In this document: positions 1 to 6,353 of the stretch, in pieces
How positions within the stretch are numbered: position 1 is the first letter of the stretch
Layout of the letters: every line of letters begins with the position of its first letter
Source of the DNA: JANPBY01 sp031430645
Lineage (GTDB): Bacteria; Actinomycetota; Actinomycetes; DATJPE01
NCBI GenBank assembly: GCA_031430645.1
Contig: JANPBY010000222.1
Location: 1-8,226 of the forward strand
Direction: 5' to 3'
DNA length: 8,226 nt
The notes under the pieces: generated by a model
Seen by the model: only the letters and a program-made list of their open reading frames with translations
What the model was told of the DNA's origin: nothing
Database searches by the model: none
Program-made: the position numbers and the translations under genes

Positions 1-242
1 TGGTGCACATTGTGATCGAGGACAACGGGGACGGCATCCCCGCAGAGCACCTCGGCCTGGTCTTCGATCGATTCCACCGCGTCGACCCCGCCAGACCCGT
101 CACCGACGGTGGCGGCAGCGGCCTGGGGCTGACCATCGCCCGCGCCATCACCCAAGACCACGGCGGAACCCTGACCGTGACCAGCCCAGGACAAGGGCTC
201 GGCAGCACCTTCACCCTGTCCCTGCCCATCCAAGCGCGCTGA
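1..242 (+). CDS. Sensor histidine kinase, C-terminal end (5' truncated by window)
   Basis: This is the C-terminal part of a two-component sensor histidine kinase. Only the last ~79 residues of the ATP-binding (HATPase_c) domain are present; the reading frame is open to the left edge. What can be seen are the G1 box DNGDGIP, the F box FDRFHRVD, and the G2 box GGSGLGLTIAR, followed by the usual closing strands (GGTLTVTS, GSTFTLSLP) and the stop. These boxes form the ATP lid and nucleotide pocket, so this end looks intact. The H box, sensor domain and transmembrane segments must lie upstream. The closeness of the F and G2 boxes suits a membrane kinase paired with an OmpR-type regulator. It ends 100 bp before csoR, whose own promoter lies in the gap, so it is probably not in the copper operon. 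A link to metal sensing is possible but not shown. Confidence 0.93.
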   Translation, partial: VHIVIEDNGDGIPAEHLGLVFDRFHRVDPARPVTDGGGSGLGLTIARAITQDHGGTLTVTSPGQGLGSTFTLSLPIQAR

Positions 243-287
243 GCGAAGCATCAGTCCCACGTTGACCGCAACAGTGACTCTTCAGTG

Positions 288-315
288 TTGCGTCAATACC
301 CATAGAGGGTATGGT
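288..315 (+). promoter_or_regulatory. Candidate promoter of the csoR-copZ-copA operon
   Basis: A -35-like TTGCGT (288-293) and a -10-like TATGGT (310-315) are separated by 16 bp. The CsoR-type operator fills the spacer and overlaps the -10, which is where a repressor would block RNA polymerase. The hexamers are only moderate matches to the consensus. The placement is inferred mainly from the operator and from the strong ribosome site that follows. Confidence 0.5.
296..312. promoter_or_regulatory. CsoR operator (perfect inverted repeat)
   Basis: ATACCCATAGAGGGTAT is a perfect 6-bp inverted repeat, ATACCC-N5-GGGTAT, 30 bp before the csoR start. CsoR-family operators are typically G/C-tract inverted repeats of the form TACCC...GGGTA. 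The site lies directly upstream of a csoR gene, so autoregulation of the whole copper operon is the straightforward reading. Confidence 0.85.
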
Positions 316-342
316 TCTATCTGACGGAGGAGGCCACGACTG

Positions 343-636
343 ATGAACCGGACAGCCGCCGGCTACGCCGACCACAAAGACGCCCACCTGAAACGCCTGC
401 GCCGAATCGAGGGACAGGTCCGCGGCCTCCAACGCATGGTCGAGACCGACACCTACTGCATCGACGTACTCACCCAGGTATCGGCGGCCACCAAAGCACT
501 AGAAGCCGTCGCCCTGCTCCTGCTCGAGGAGCACCTCGCGCACTGCGTCGCTGAAGCCATCGCCGAAGGCGGCGACACCGCCGACGCCAAGATCAAAGAG
601 GCATCCGCCGCGATCGGGCGCCTGGTCCGCTCCTAG
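343..636 (+). CDS. csoR: CsoR-family copper-sensing transcriptional repressor
   Basis: A 97-residue repressor of the CsoR/RcnR family (DUF156), a cytoplasmic all-helical protein that binds operator DNA when free of metal and lets go when it binds Cu(I). The sequence shows the family opening (HLKRLRRIEGQVRGLQRMV) and the X-H-C copper fingerprint: C39 in DTYCIDVLTQ, then H64 and C68 in EEHLAHC. The C-H-C spacing of 25 and 4 matches C36/H61/C65 of the Mycobacterium tuberculosis protein, and Y38 corresponds to its second-sphere tyrosine. This argues for copper rather than nickel (RcnR), formaldehyde (FrmR) or persulfide (CstR) sensing. ATG 343 follows a strong GGAGGAGG (326-333). The gene lies 30 bp after a perfect operator palindrome and 32 bp before copZ, so it leads the operon it most likely controls. 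Length is normal for the family. Confidence 0.95.
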   Translation: MNRTAAGYADHKDAHLKRLRRIEGQVRGLQRMVETDTYCIDVLTQVSAATKALEAVALLLLEEHLAHCVAEAIAEGGDTADAKIKEASAAIGRLVRS

Positions 637-668
637 CTAGATCCGCCTCACCCAACCCAGGAGAAGCC

Positions 669-896
669 ATGACCACCAGCACCTATCAGGTCGACGGCAT
701 GACCTGCGGACACTGCGTCTCGGCTGTCATGGAGGAGCTCAGCGCGCTGCCCGGCGTCGAAGGCGTATCCGTCGACCTGGCGGCTGGCGCGACGTCCACA
801 GTCACCGTCACCTCCCAGGCTCCGCTCGGCGACGACCAGGTCGCCGCGGCCCTTGACGAGGCCGGCGACTACCACCTGCACGCCCCCGCCGAGTAG
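669..896 (+). CDS. copZ: Copper chaperone, heavy-metal-associated (HMA) domain protein
   Basis: A 75-residue single HMA-domain protein (ferredoxin-like beta-alpha-beta-beta-alpha-beta fold) that carries Cu(I) in the cytoplasm and passes it to the ATPase CopA. The metal site is the classic GMTCGHC, with C13 and C16 as Cu(I) ligands. The His between the cysteines is common in actinobacterial CopZ. The motif follows the first strand (STYQVDG) and precedes the first helix (VSAVMEELSALPGV), as expected. The start is set by AGGAG (659-663), 5 nt before ATG 669. The gene sits between csoR and copA with gaps of 32 and 40 bp, which supports co-transcription and copper, rather than mercury or zinc, as the cargo. 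Confidence 0.94.
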   Translation: MTTSTYQVDGMTCGHCVSAVMEELSALPGVEGVSVDLAAGATSTVTVTSQAPLGDDQVAAALDEAGDYHLHAPAE

Positions 897-936
897 CCCG
901 CAAGCCGATCCGCAAGCAGATGGAGCCCGCACACCG

Positions 937-3270
937 ATGACCACCACCGGCACCGACCACCCCGAGGCGACCCAAACCGTGGAGCTGTCCATCGGCGGGA
1001 TGACGTGCGCCTCCTGCGCAGCCCGGGTCGAGAAGAAGCTCAACAAGCTCGACGGGGTCACCGCCACGGTCAACTACACGACGGAGAAGGCCAAGGTCGC
1101 CTACCCCGCCACCCTCACCGCCCAGGACCTGGTCGCCACCGTCGAGGCCACCGGCTACACCGCCGCCCTCCCCGTCCCCCGCCAGACCACCGAACTGGGC
1201 GGGCTGCCGCGCCCGGAGCCCGGCGTCAGCGAGACCGCCGCTCTGCGTCAACGGCTGATCATCTGCATCGCGTTGACCCTTCCGGTGCTGGTGCTGTCGA
1301 TGATCCCGGCCGCCCAGTTCACGAACTGGCAATGGCTTGCCCTGACCCTCGCCTCCCCGGTGGTCGTCTGGGGTGCCTGGCCCTTCCATACTGCCGCGTG
1401 GACCAACGCTCGGCACGGCGCCGTCACCATGGACACCCTCATCTCCCTCGGGGTGCTCGCCGCGTACGCCTGGTCGCTTTACGCCTTGTTCATCGGAGAT
1501 GCAGGCATGCCGGGCATGCAGATGGAGTTCACCTTCCTGCCCACCACCGCAGCCACGCAGGACGAGATCTACCTCGAGGTCGCCGCCGCGCTAACGGTCT
1601 TCATCCTCGCCGGCCGCTACTTCGAGGCACGGGCCAAGACCCAGTCCGGAGCCGCACTGCGCGCCCTGTTGGAGATGGGAGCGAAGGACGTCGCCGTTCT
1701 CCGCGACGGGACCGAGGTCCGTATCGGCATCGACGAGCTCGCCGTCGGTGACACCTTCGTGGTCCGCCCCGGAGAGAAGATCGCCACCGACGGTGTCGTG
1801 GAGGACGGCACCTCCGCCGTCGATGCATCGCTTCTCACCGGGGAATCCGTGCCGGTCGAAGTCGGCCCGGGGGCGGCCGTGGTCGGTGCCACCGTCAACG
1901 CCGGAGGCCGACTGCTGGTTCGCGCCACCCGCGTCGGAGCCGACACCCAGCTCGCGCAGATCGCCCTGTTGGTCGAGGACGCCCAAAACGGCAAGGCCGA
2001 CATCCAGCGCCTCGCCGACCGCGTCTCCGCCGTGTTCGTCCCCATCGTCATGGCACTCTCACTGGCCACCCTGGTGGGCTGGCTCGCGACCGGGCACAGC
2101 TCCACAGCCGCGTTCACCGCTGCGGTCGCCGTCCTGATCATCGCCTGCCCCTGCGCCCTCGGGCTGGCCACCCCAACCGCACTTATGGTCGGCACCGGCC
2201 GCGGCGCCCAGCTCGGCATCATCATCAAAGGCCCCCAGGTCCTCGAGTCCACCCGCCGCATCGACACGATCGTGCTCGACAAGACCGGCACCGTCACCAC
2301 GGGCAAGATGACTCTGACCGGCGTCGTGCCAGCCACCAGCCAGGACACCGATCAGCTCCTCGCGCTGGCCGGGGCACTAGAGAACGCCTCCGAACACCCG
2401 GTCGCCCGCGCCGTCGCGCAGGCCGCCCGAACGCGCCTAGACGGCGTCGACCTGCCGGACGTCGAGGGGTTTGTCAACCACGACGGACGTGGGGTCTCCG
2501 GCATCGTCGACGGCCACGCGGTGGTTGTCGGCCGTCGAGCCTGGCTTGCCGACCAGTGGTCGCAGATACCCAGCGCCGACCTGATCGCCGCCGCTGACAG
2601 GGCCGAAGCCGACGGTCGAACTCCCGTCTGGGTGGGCTGGGACGGCGCCGTCCGGGGGGTCCTGGTCGTCGCCGACACCGTCAAAGCCACCTCGGCGCAG
2701 GCCATCGCCGAACTCCACCACCTCGGGTTGACACCTGTTCTTCTGACCGGTGACAACACCCGAGCCGCTCGCGCTGTAGCCGCGGAGGTCGGCATCAACG
2801 AGGTCATCGCCGAGGTGCTCCCCCGCGACAAGGTCGACACGGTCAAGCGCCTTCAGTCACAGGGACGAGTCGTTGCCATGGTCGGTGACGGCGTCAACGA
2901 CGCCGCTGCCCTAGCCCAGGCCGATCTGGGGCTGGCCATGGGCACCGGCAGCGACGTCGCCATCGAAGCCTCAGACCTGACGCTGGTCCGTGGCGACCTA
3001 CGATCAGCAGCGGACGCGATCCGCCTGTCCCGAGCCACGTTGCGAACCATCAAGGGCAACCTGTTCTGGGCGTTCGCCTACAACATCGCAGCCCTGCCCC
3101 TGGCCGCCCTTGGCTTCCTCAACCCCCTCATTGCCGGAGCAGCCATGGCCTTCAGCTCTGTCTTCGTCGTGTCGAACAGCCTCCGGCTACGCCGCTTCCA
3201 ACCCGGCACGCAGTCCGACGGTCGCAGACTGCGACAGCACCGGGACACGTCCATGCCGGCGCCGGCATGA
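937..3270 (+). CDS. copA: Copper-translocating P1B-1-type ATPase
   Basis: A 777-residue inner-membrane Cu(I) pump that uses ATP to move Cu(I) out of the cytoplasm. It has one N-terminal HMA domain (GMTCASC, C24 and C27), then about eight membrane helices. The actuator-domain TGE is at 301-303, the transmembrane copper site CPC at 404-406, the phosphorylated Asp in DKTGT is D448, the nucleotide-domain His-Pro pair is H487-P488, and the hinge motif GDGVND is at 650-655. Y715-N716 and M737-x-x-S-S with N747 in the last two helices are the P1B-1 signature for Cu(I). A Met-rich loop (MPGMQM, 191-196) sits between two early helices on the predicted outer side and may help release copper. ATG 937 was chosen because it starts just before the HMA domain; the in-frame TTG at 853 would overlap copZ and add a non-conserved Pro-rich stretch. 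The ribosome site is weak (GGAG 922-925), so translation may lean on copZ. Confidence 0.97.
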   Translation: MTTTGTDHPEATQTVELSIGGMTCASCAARVEKKLNKLDGVTATVNYTTEKAKVAYPATLTAQDLVATVEATGYTAALPVPRQTTELGGLPRPEPGVSETAALRQRLIICIALTLPVLVLSMIPAAQFTNWQWLALTLASPVVVWGAWPFHTAAWTNARHGAVTMDTLISLGVLAAYAWSLYALFIGDAGMPGMQMEFTFLPTTAATQDEIYLEVAAALTVFILAGRYFEARAKTQSGAALRALLEMGAKDVAVLRDGTEVRIGIDELAVGDTFVVRPGEKIATDGVVEDGTSAVDASLLTGESVPVEVGPGAAVVGATVNAGGRLLVRATRVGADTQLAQIALLVEDAQNGKADIQRLADRVSAVFVPIVMALSLATLVGWLATGHSSTAAFTAAVAVLIIACPCALGLATPTALMVGTGRGAQLGIIIKGPQVLESTRRIDTIVLDKTGTVTTGKMTLTGVVPATSQDTDQLLALAGALENASEHPVARAVAQAARTRLDGVDLPDVEGFVNHDGRGVSGIVDGHAVVVGRRAWLADQWSQIPSADLIAAADRAEADGRTPVWVGWDGAVRGVLVVADTVKATSAQAIAELHHLGLTPVLLTGDNTRAARAVAAEVGINEVIAEVLPRDKVDTVKRLQSQGRVVAMVGDGVNDAAALAQADLGLAMGTGSDVAIEASDLTLVRGDLRSAADAIRLSRATLRTIKGNLFWAFAYNIAALPLAALGFLNPLIAGAAMAFSSVFVVSNSLRLRRFQPGTQSDGRRLRQHRDTSMPAPA

Positions 3271-3292
3271 TGACCGGCCCGAGCTACGCCGC

Positions 3293-4147
3293 ATGAGTAC
3301 GAACAGGGCAAGCCCCCGCAGGTCCAAGGGTTTGATCGCCGGGTTCGTCGTGCTTGTCCTGCTCGCCCTGGTCGGCTCCTGGGCGCTGGTCCGCGAACTC
3401 ACTAGCTCAGACACGGCGACAGCGTTCGTGGGAGACGACCTGCACGCCGTCACCCAAGACGGTGACCGAGTCTTTGTGTCGGGCCACTCCGGAGCCGCCT
3501 ACGCCGACCGCCCGGGCGCCTGGAGGTCGATAAGCACCCTTGACGGCGCAGACGCGATGGCTTGGTCGGTCGGCAGGAGCGACATCATCGTCGGCGGTCA
3601 CCAAGGCGCGTTCCGGTCGACCGACGGTGGGATGACGTTCGCGCCGGTGGCCGGACTTCCGGTCACTGACGTGCACGCCGTCGGCACAGCTGGGTCCACC
3701 GCCTACTTCGCTTCTCCGACCGGCGGTTTCTACTCCTCCAAGGACAGCGGGGTCACCTGGGAGCAGGTCAACCAGATGGGCGGGTCCTTCATGGGGTCCC
3801 TGCTCGTCGACCCCGACAGCCCCTCCGCCGTGCTAGCTGCGGACATGCTCCAGGGAGTCGTGCGCACCTCCGATGGGGGACGCACCTGGACCGTCTTGGG
3901 CGGGATCGAAGGCCCTATGGGGCTGAACTGGAACCCATCCGACCACCAGCAGATTGTCGTCACGGCCTCCCGTGACGCGGGCATCAGCCTCGACGGAGGA
4001 ACGAGCTGGTTCGCGCTGCCGATCCCCGCCGGAACCGGTTCAGTCACTTTCGACGCGACCGGACGGCTCCTCGCCGCTGTCCTGACCGGCCGCACCGCAA
4101 CGGTCATGACCAGCAATGACCTCGGGGCCACGTGGAGCCCGCTCTGA
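3293..4147 (+). CDS. Membrane-anchored Asp-box (BNR) beta-propeller protein, F510_1955-like
   Basis: A 284-residue protein with a short basic N-terminus, one membrane helix (about residues 13-33, GLIAGFVVLVLLALVGSW) and an outer domain made of Asp-box/BNR repeats. The repeats are at about 109-116 (STDGGMTF), 149-156 (SKDSGVTW), 193-199 (SDGGRTW), 232-239 (SLDGGTSW) and 274-281 (SNDLGATW). Such repeats occupy beta-propeller blades, as in sialidases and photosystem assembly factors. Length and architecture match proteins labelled 'F510_1955 family glycosylhydrolase', which from memory often lie beside copper genes. No catalytic sialidase residues can be assigned, so enzymatic activity is doubtful. 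A positively charged N-terminus before the helix suggests a signal anchor with the propeller outside. ATG 3293 is the only nearby in-frame start. It lies 22 bp after copA, so the gene is very likely in the copper operon. A role in extracytoplasmic copper handling is inferred from context only. Confidence 0.85.
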   Translation: MSTNRASPRRSKGLIAGFVVLVLLALVGSWALVRELTSSDTATAFVGDDLHAVTQDGDRVFVSGHSGAAYADRPGAWRSISTLDGADAMAWSVGRSDIIVGGHQGAFRSTDGGMTFAPVAGLPVTDVHAVGTAGSTAYFASPTGGFYSSKDSGVTWEQVNQMGGSFMGSLLVDPDSPSAVLAADMLQGVVRTSDGGRTWTVLGGIEGPMGLNWNPSDHQQIVVTASRDAGISLDGGTSWFALPIPAGTGSVTFDATGRLLAAVLTGRTATVMTSNDLGATWSPL

Positions 4148-4173
4148 AGGCCGGATTCCCTTGTCCCCGGAAC

Positions 4174-4193
4174 CGACGGGCACAGGGCCGTCG
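4174..4193 (+). terminator. Weak hairpin after the copper operon, possible terminator
   Basis: CGACGG (4174-4179) pairs with CCGTCG (4188-4193) around an 8-nt loop, 27 bp after the propeller gene. There is no T-tract, and the stem is only 6 bp. It is placed where transcription would be expected to end, but in DNA this GC-rich such hairpins arise by chance. Confidence 0.25.
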
Positions 4194-4323
4194 TCCCTCG
4201 TCGTGGTCGCGGGCGTGAACAATCCCTCAACCCCACCAACGCCGGGGTCGTCGACGCACAGCAATTGACGCCGAGCGGGAACACGACGAGTCCCCGATGG
4301 CGGCGGAGTCTCTGGAGGTCAGC

Positions 4324-5670
4324 ATGAGCGTCCACAGCCCACCCGCTGACCAGTTGCCGGCTCGCCGCGCCCGTCCAACGCCGTCAGACTCGAGGCGGGG
4401 GTCGGTCTACCGTCGTTGCGGCTGCCGGGGTCCGGACGGACGCCAGCTTGGTTGTCACTGTCCCCGGCTGACCGAGCCCAAGCACGGGACCTGGACGATG
4501 GACGTGCAGCTGCCGGGGGGCATGGGATCGGGTCGTTCTCGTCGGCTTCGCAGGGGCGGATACCCCACCCGAGCCCGAGCGGTCGAGGCGCTACGCGCAC
4601 TACAGCTCATACCCCTCGCCCAGCGTGCTGCAATCGCCTGGACGACGGCCGCCTGGCTGACCACATGGTCAGCCAGTCCTCAACGATGGCGCCCCACCAC
4701 CCGGGCGGCGTACGCATCGCACATCCGCCACTACCTCCTCCCCTATCTAGGCCGGATCCCGCTCGCCGACCTCGGCGTGGAGCACGTCCAGGCTATGTTC
4801 GATGACCTCGCGGCGGGCCAGTCCAGGTGCGGACGCAGGCTCTCCCCGGCATCGCTGGTTCGGATCCAGGCCACTCTCCGGGCGAGCATGAATGCCGCTG
4901 TGGCCGCCGGGATTCTGCCCACCAACCCGGCGCGATGGCTGCACCTCCCACCGCATGCGCCGGTCCGCGCGGAGGTATGGACCCCCGGCCGAGTGGCGGT
5001 GTGGGAGGCGACCGGCGAGCATCCGACCGCAGCCGTGTGGACCCCCGAACAACTCGCAGACTTCCTCAGCCACCGCGAGACCGCTGGGGACGCGTTGTTC
5101 GCTGCCTGGCGGTTGATCGCGATGCGTGGATTGCGCCGAGGTGAGGCGTGTGGGTTGCGGTGGTGCGACGTCGACCTCGACGACGGCACCGGCCACGGCA
5201 CCGTGCGGATCGTGCAAGCCCTCGTTGACGTCGGTGGACAGACCATCGCCACCGCACCCAAGACGAGAGCTAGTCGCCGCACGATCAGCCTCGACCCGAA
5301 GACGACCGCGATCCTGGCGAACCACCGCGCCGGTCAAGCGAGTCTGGCGTCGCCGGTGGGGTACGTGATCACCGACCCAACCGGCGCACCACTGCGACCC
5401 GAAAGACTGACCCGCTCCTTCCACGCCGCCGTCGTCGCCTCCGGGCTCCCACCCATTCGGCTGCATGACCTCCGACACGGCGCGGCCAGCCTCGCCCTGG
5501 CCGCCGGCGCGGATCTCAAGACCGTTCAAGAACTTCTTGGGCACTCCACCATCATCACCACCGCCGACATCTACGCCCACGTCCTACCCGTACTGCACGT
5601 GCGGGCCGCGGACGCGGTCGCCGAACTCGTGGATCACGCACGCCAGCCGCGGCCGCCCGTCAACTACTAA
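4324..5670 (+). CDS. Tyrosine recombinase / site-specific integrase
   Basis: A 448-residue tyrosine integrase that would insert and excise a mobile element at an attachment site. Residues ~20-70 carry a Cys-rich stretch with paired cysteines (RRCGCRGPDGRQLGCHCPRL) followed by GTWTMDVQLP. This resembles the N-terminal arm-DNA-binding region of actinobacterial element integrases. A core-binding SAM-like domain follows (WRPTTRAAYASHIRHYLLPYLG). The catalytic domain has the full active site: R271 (GLRRGEACGLRW), K313 (APKTRASRR), H381 and R384 (LHDLRH), H407 (LLGHS) and nucleophile Y417 (DIYAHVL). Nothing is truncated or substituted, so activity is plausible. The start is ATG 4324 because GGAGG (4314-4318) sits 5 nt before it; ATG 4297 has no such site. 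It points towards three 11-bp-spaced repeats and a tRNA 3' end, the arrangement seen in integrative elements. No excisionase, replication or transfer gene is visible beside it. Confidence 0.95.
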   Translation: MSVHSPPADQLPARRARPTPSDSRRGSVYRRCGCRGPDGRQLGCHCPRLTEPKHGTWTMDVQLPGGMGSGRSRRLRRGGYPTRARAVEALRALQLIPLAQRAAIAWTTAAWLTTWSASPQRWRPTTRAAYASHIRHYLLPYLGRIPLADLGVEHVQAMFDDLAAGQSRCGRRLSPASLVRIQATLRASMNAAVAAGILPTNPARWLHLPPHAPVRAEVWTPGRVAVWEATGEHPTAAVWTPEQLADFLSHRETAGDALFAAWRLIAMRGLRRGEACGLRWCDVDLDDGTGHGTVRIVQALVDVGGQTIATAPKTRASRRTISLDPKTTAILANHRAGQASLASPVGYVITDPTGAPLRPERLTRSFHAAVVASGLPPIRLHDLRHGAASLALAAGADLKTVQELLGHSTIITTADIYAHVLPVLHVRAADAVAELVDHARQPRPPVNY

Positions 5671-5704
5671 ACTGCCGATTACCGGCCGGATGACAGGCGC
5701 CTTG

Positions 5705-5733
5705 GTCTCACATTCGTCTCACGTTGGTCTCAC
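5705..5733. repeat. Three GTCTCAC direct repeats at 11-bp spacing, candidate integrase arm sites
   Basis: GTCTCAC occurs at 5705-5711, 5716-5722 and 5727-5733, with starts exactly 11 bp apart. This is about one helical turn, so bound proteins would line up on one face of the DNA. The array begins 35 bp after the integrase stop and ends 50 bp before the tRNA 3' end. Tyrosine integrases with an N-terminal arm-binding domain bind short direct repeats flanking the crossover core, so arm-type sites are the likely reading. Confidence 0.75.
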
Positions 5734-5782
5734 ACCCGATGAGGCATCAACTCTCGCCGGGTAAACGTGCAGGTCACAGGGG

Positions 5783-5824
5783 TGGGCCGCCTGGGGATCG
5801 AACCCAGAACCCGCGGATTACAAG
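5783..5824 (-). other. Candidate attachment (att) site in the 3' half of a tRNA
   Basis: On the minus strand this block contains the tRNA anticodon loop (CTTGTAA), the 3' anticodon stem, the variable loop, the complete T arm and the 3' acceptor strand with discriminator A. Everything on the anticodon-loop-to-3'-end side is canonical, while the sequence beyond 5824 is not. Integrases that use tRNA genes usually cross over between the anticodon loop and the T arm, and the element carries a copy of the 3' part. The exact core cannot be set without the matching att copy, which is outside the window. Confidence 0.6.
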
Positions 5825-5871
5825 CGCAGCCTCCACCCAAGCGCTCTACTGTCCAGCACAGACGGCGGGCC
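5783..5871 (-). pseudogene. tRNA-Thr(UGU)-like gene, 3' half intact, 5' half degenerate
   Basis: Read on the minus strand, the 3' half is good. It has loop CTTGTAA with anticodon TGT (Thr), a 5-nt variable loop, a perfect T stem CTGGG/CCCAG around TTCGATC, the acceptor strand GCGGCCC, and discriminator A at 5783. The 5' half only resembles a tRNA. GGCCCGC (5865-5871 complement) would pair with the acceptor strand at six of seven positions. A D-arm-like GCTG...GAGC pairs at three of four. The 5' anticodon strand (CTGCG) does not pair with TCCGC, and about 12 extra bases lie between the D stem and the anticodon loop. The whole is 89 nt, too long for a class I tRNA. It is probably a pseudo-tRNA or an att-junction chimera, not a working tRNA. 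A diverged functional tRNA cannot be fully excluded. Confidence 0.6.
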
Positions 5872-6353
5872 TGCGCGAATCCTCCGTGGAAGGGTCCTGT
5901 CGTCCGTCATCGACCGTGCGCTACTGCCGTCAGGTTGGCCGTCAGGTAGATGTGGAGCCAGGCACAGCCTGCCAACAGCGAGGCAGGTCGCGGCCCGCGG
6001 AAGAACGCCGGCGACTGAACCGAAATCGCCGCCGAGGTCAGCACGACGCACGCCCGACACCCTGGCCCCGGAGCCTGGACGAGGTATGACCGGGGGTCTG
6101 CCCAGCCACCCACCCCTGGGGGTATGGGTGTAGACCGATAGGTAAACCCTGTCTTGAAGGTCAACGAAACCTCTGGCCATCGGCACGGCGCGACCCACTT
6201 CTCCCGGTCGTCTGTAACGAGAGCCGTCACTGGCCGCTCGCGAACGACGGCCGGAGACAGAGATCTGGGCGCGCCTTGAGCGTGAGGGCACCCAAGACGG
6301 CCCTATCCGCCTCGCCCCGCCTGGCCCGGCCGGTTCGGGGGCATCATGGCCAT
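5872..6353. other. Gap of about 480 bp with no convincing gene
   Basis: Long open frames exist on the minus strand here (for example 5907-6230 and 5818-6645), but they show no recognisable motif or ribosome site. Their composition is what random open frames in GC-rich DNA give. The one clear element is the copper-operator-like palindrome near 6107-6130. The stretch could be decayed sequence next to an integration site. Confidence 0.5.
6107..6130. promoter_or_regulatory. Isolated CsoR/RicR-like copper box
   Basis: On the plus strand the centre is ACCCC-TG-GGGGT (6112-6123), flanked by CCC on the left and ATGGG on the right. Read on the minus strand it is ATACCCC-CA-GGGGTGG, sharing the ATACCC half-site with the operator before csoR. 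The outer right half diverges (GG instead of AT). No copper gene starts nearby: the zinc-finger gene begins about 220 bp to the right and nothing convincing begins to the left. It is either a relic of a lost copper-regulated gene or a chance G/C palindrome. Confidence 0.4.

Noticed and set aside
853..936. N-terminal extension of CopA from a TTG at 853
   Set aside because: It overlaps the copZ coding sequence in another frame and adds a Pro/Thr-rich stretch unlike the family. ATG 937 starts just before the HMA domain.
1617..2348. Long minus-strand frame of 243 codons within copA
   Set aside because: It is antisense to strongly conserved ATPase motifs, with Thr/Ser/Arg-rich low-information translation typical of shadows in GC-rich genes.
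2990..3292. Upstream open frame extending the propeller protein into copA
   Set aside because: It lies entirely out of frame inside the conserved end of copA. The first in-frame ATG outside it is 3293, directly before the membrane anchor.
4230..4248. ACCCC-N9-GGGGT inverted repeat before the integrase as a third copper operator
   Set aside because: The spacing is much longer than in the csoR operator and the TAT/ATA flanks are missing. It is as likely a chance G/C hairpin.
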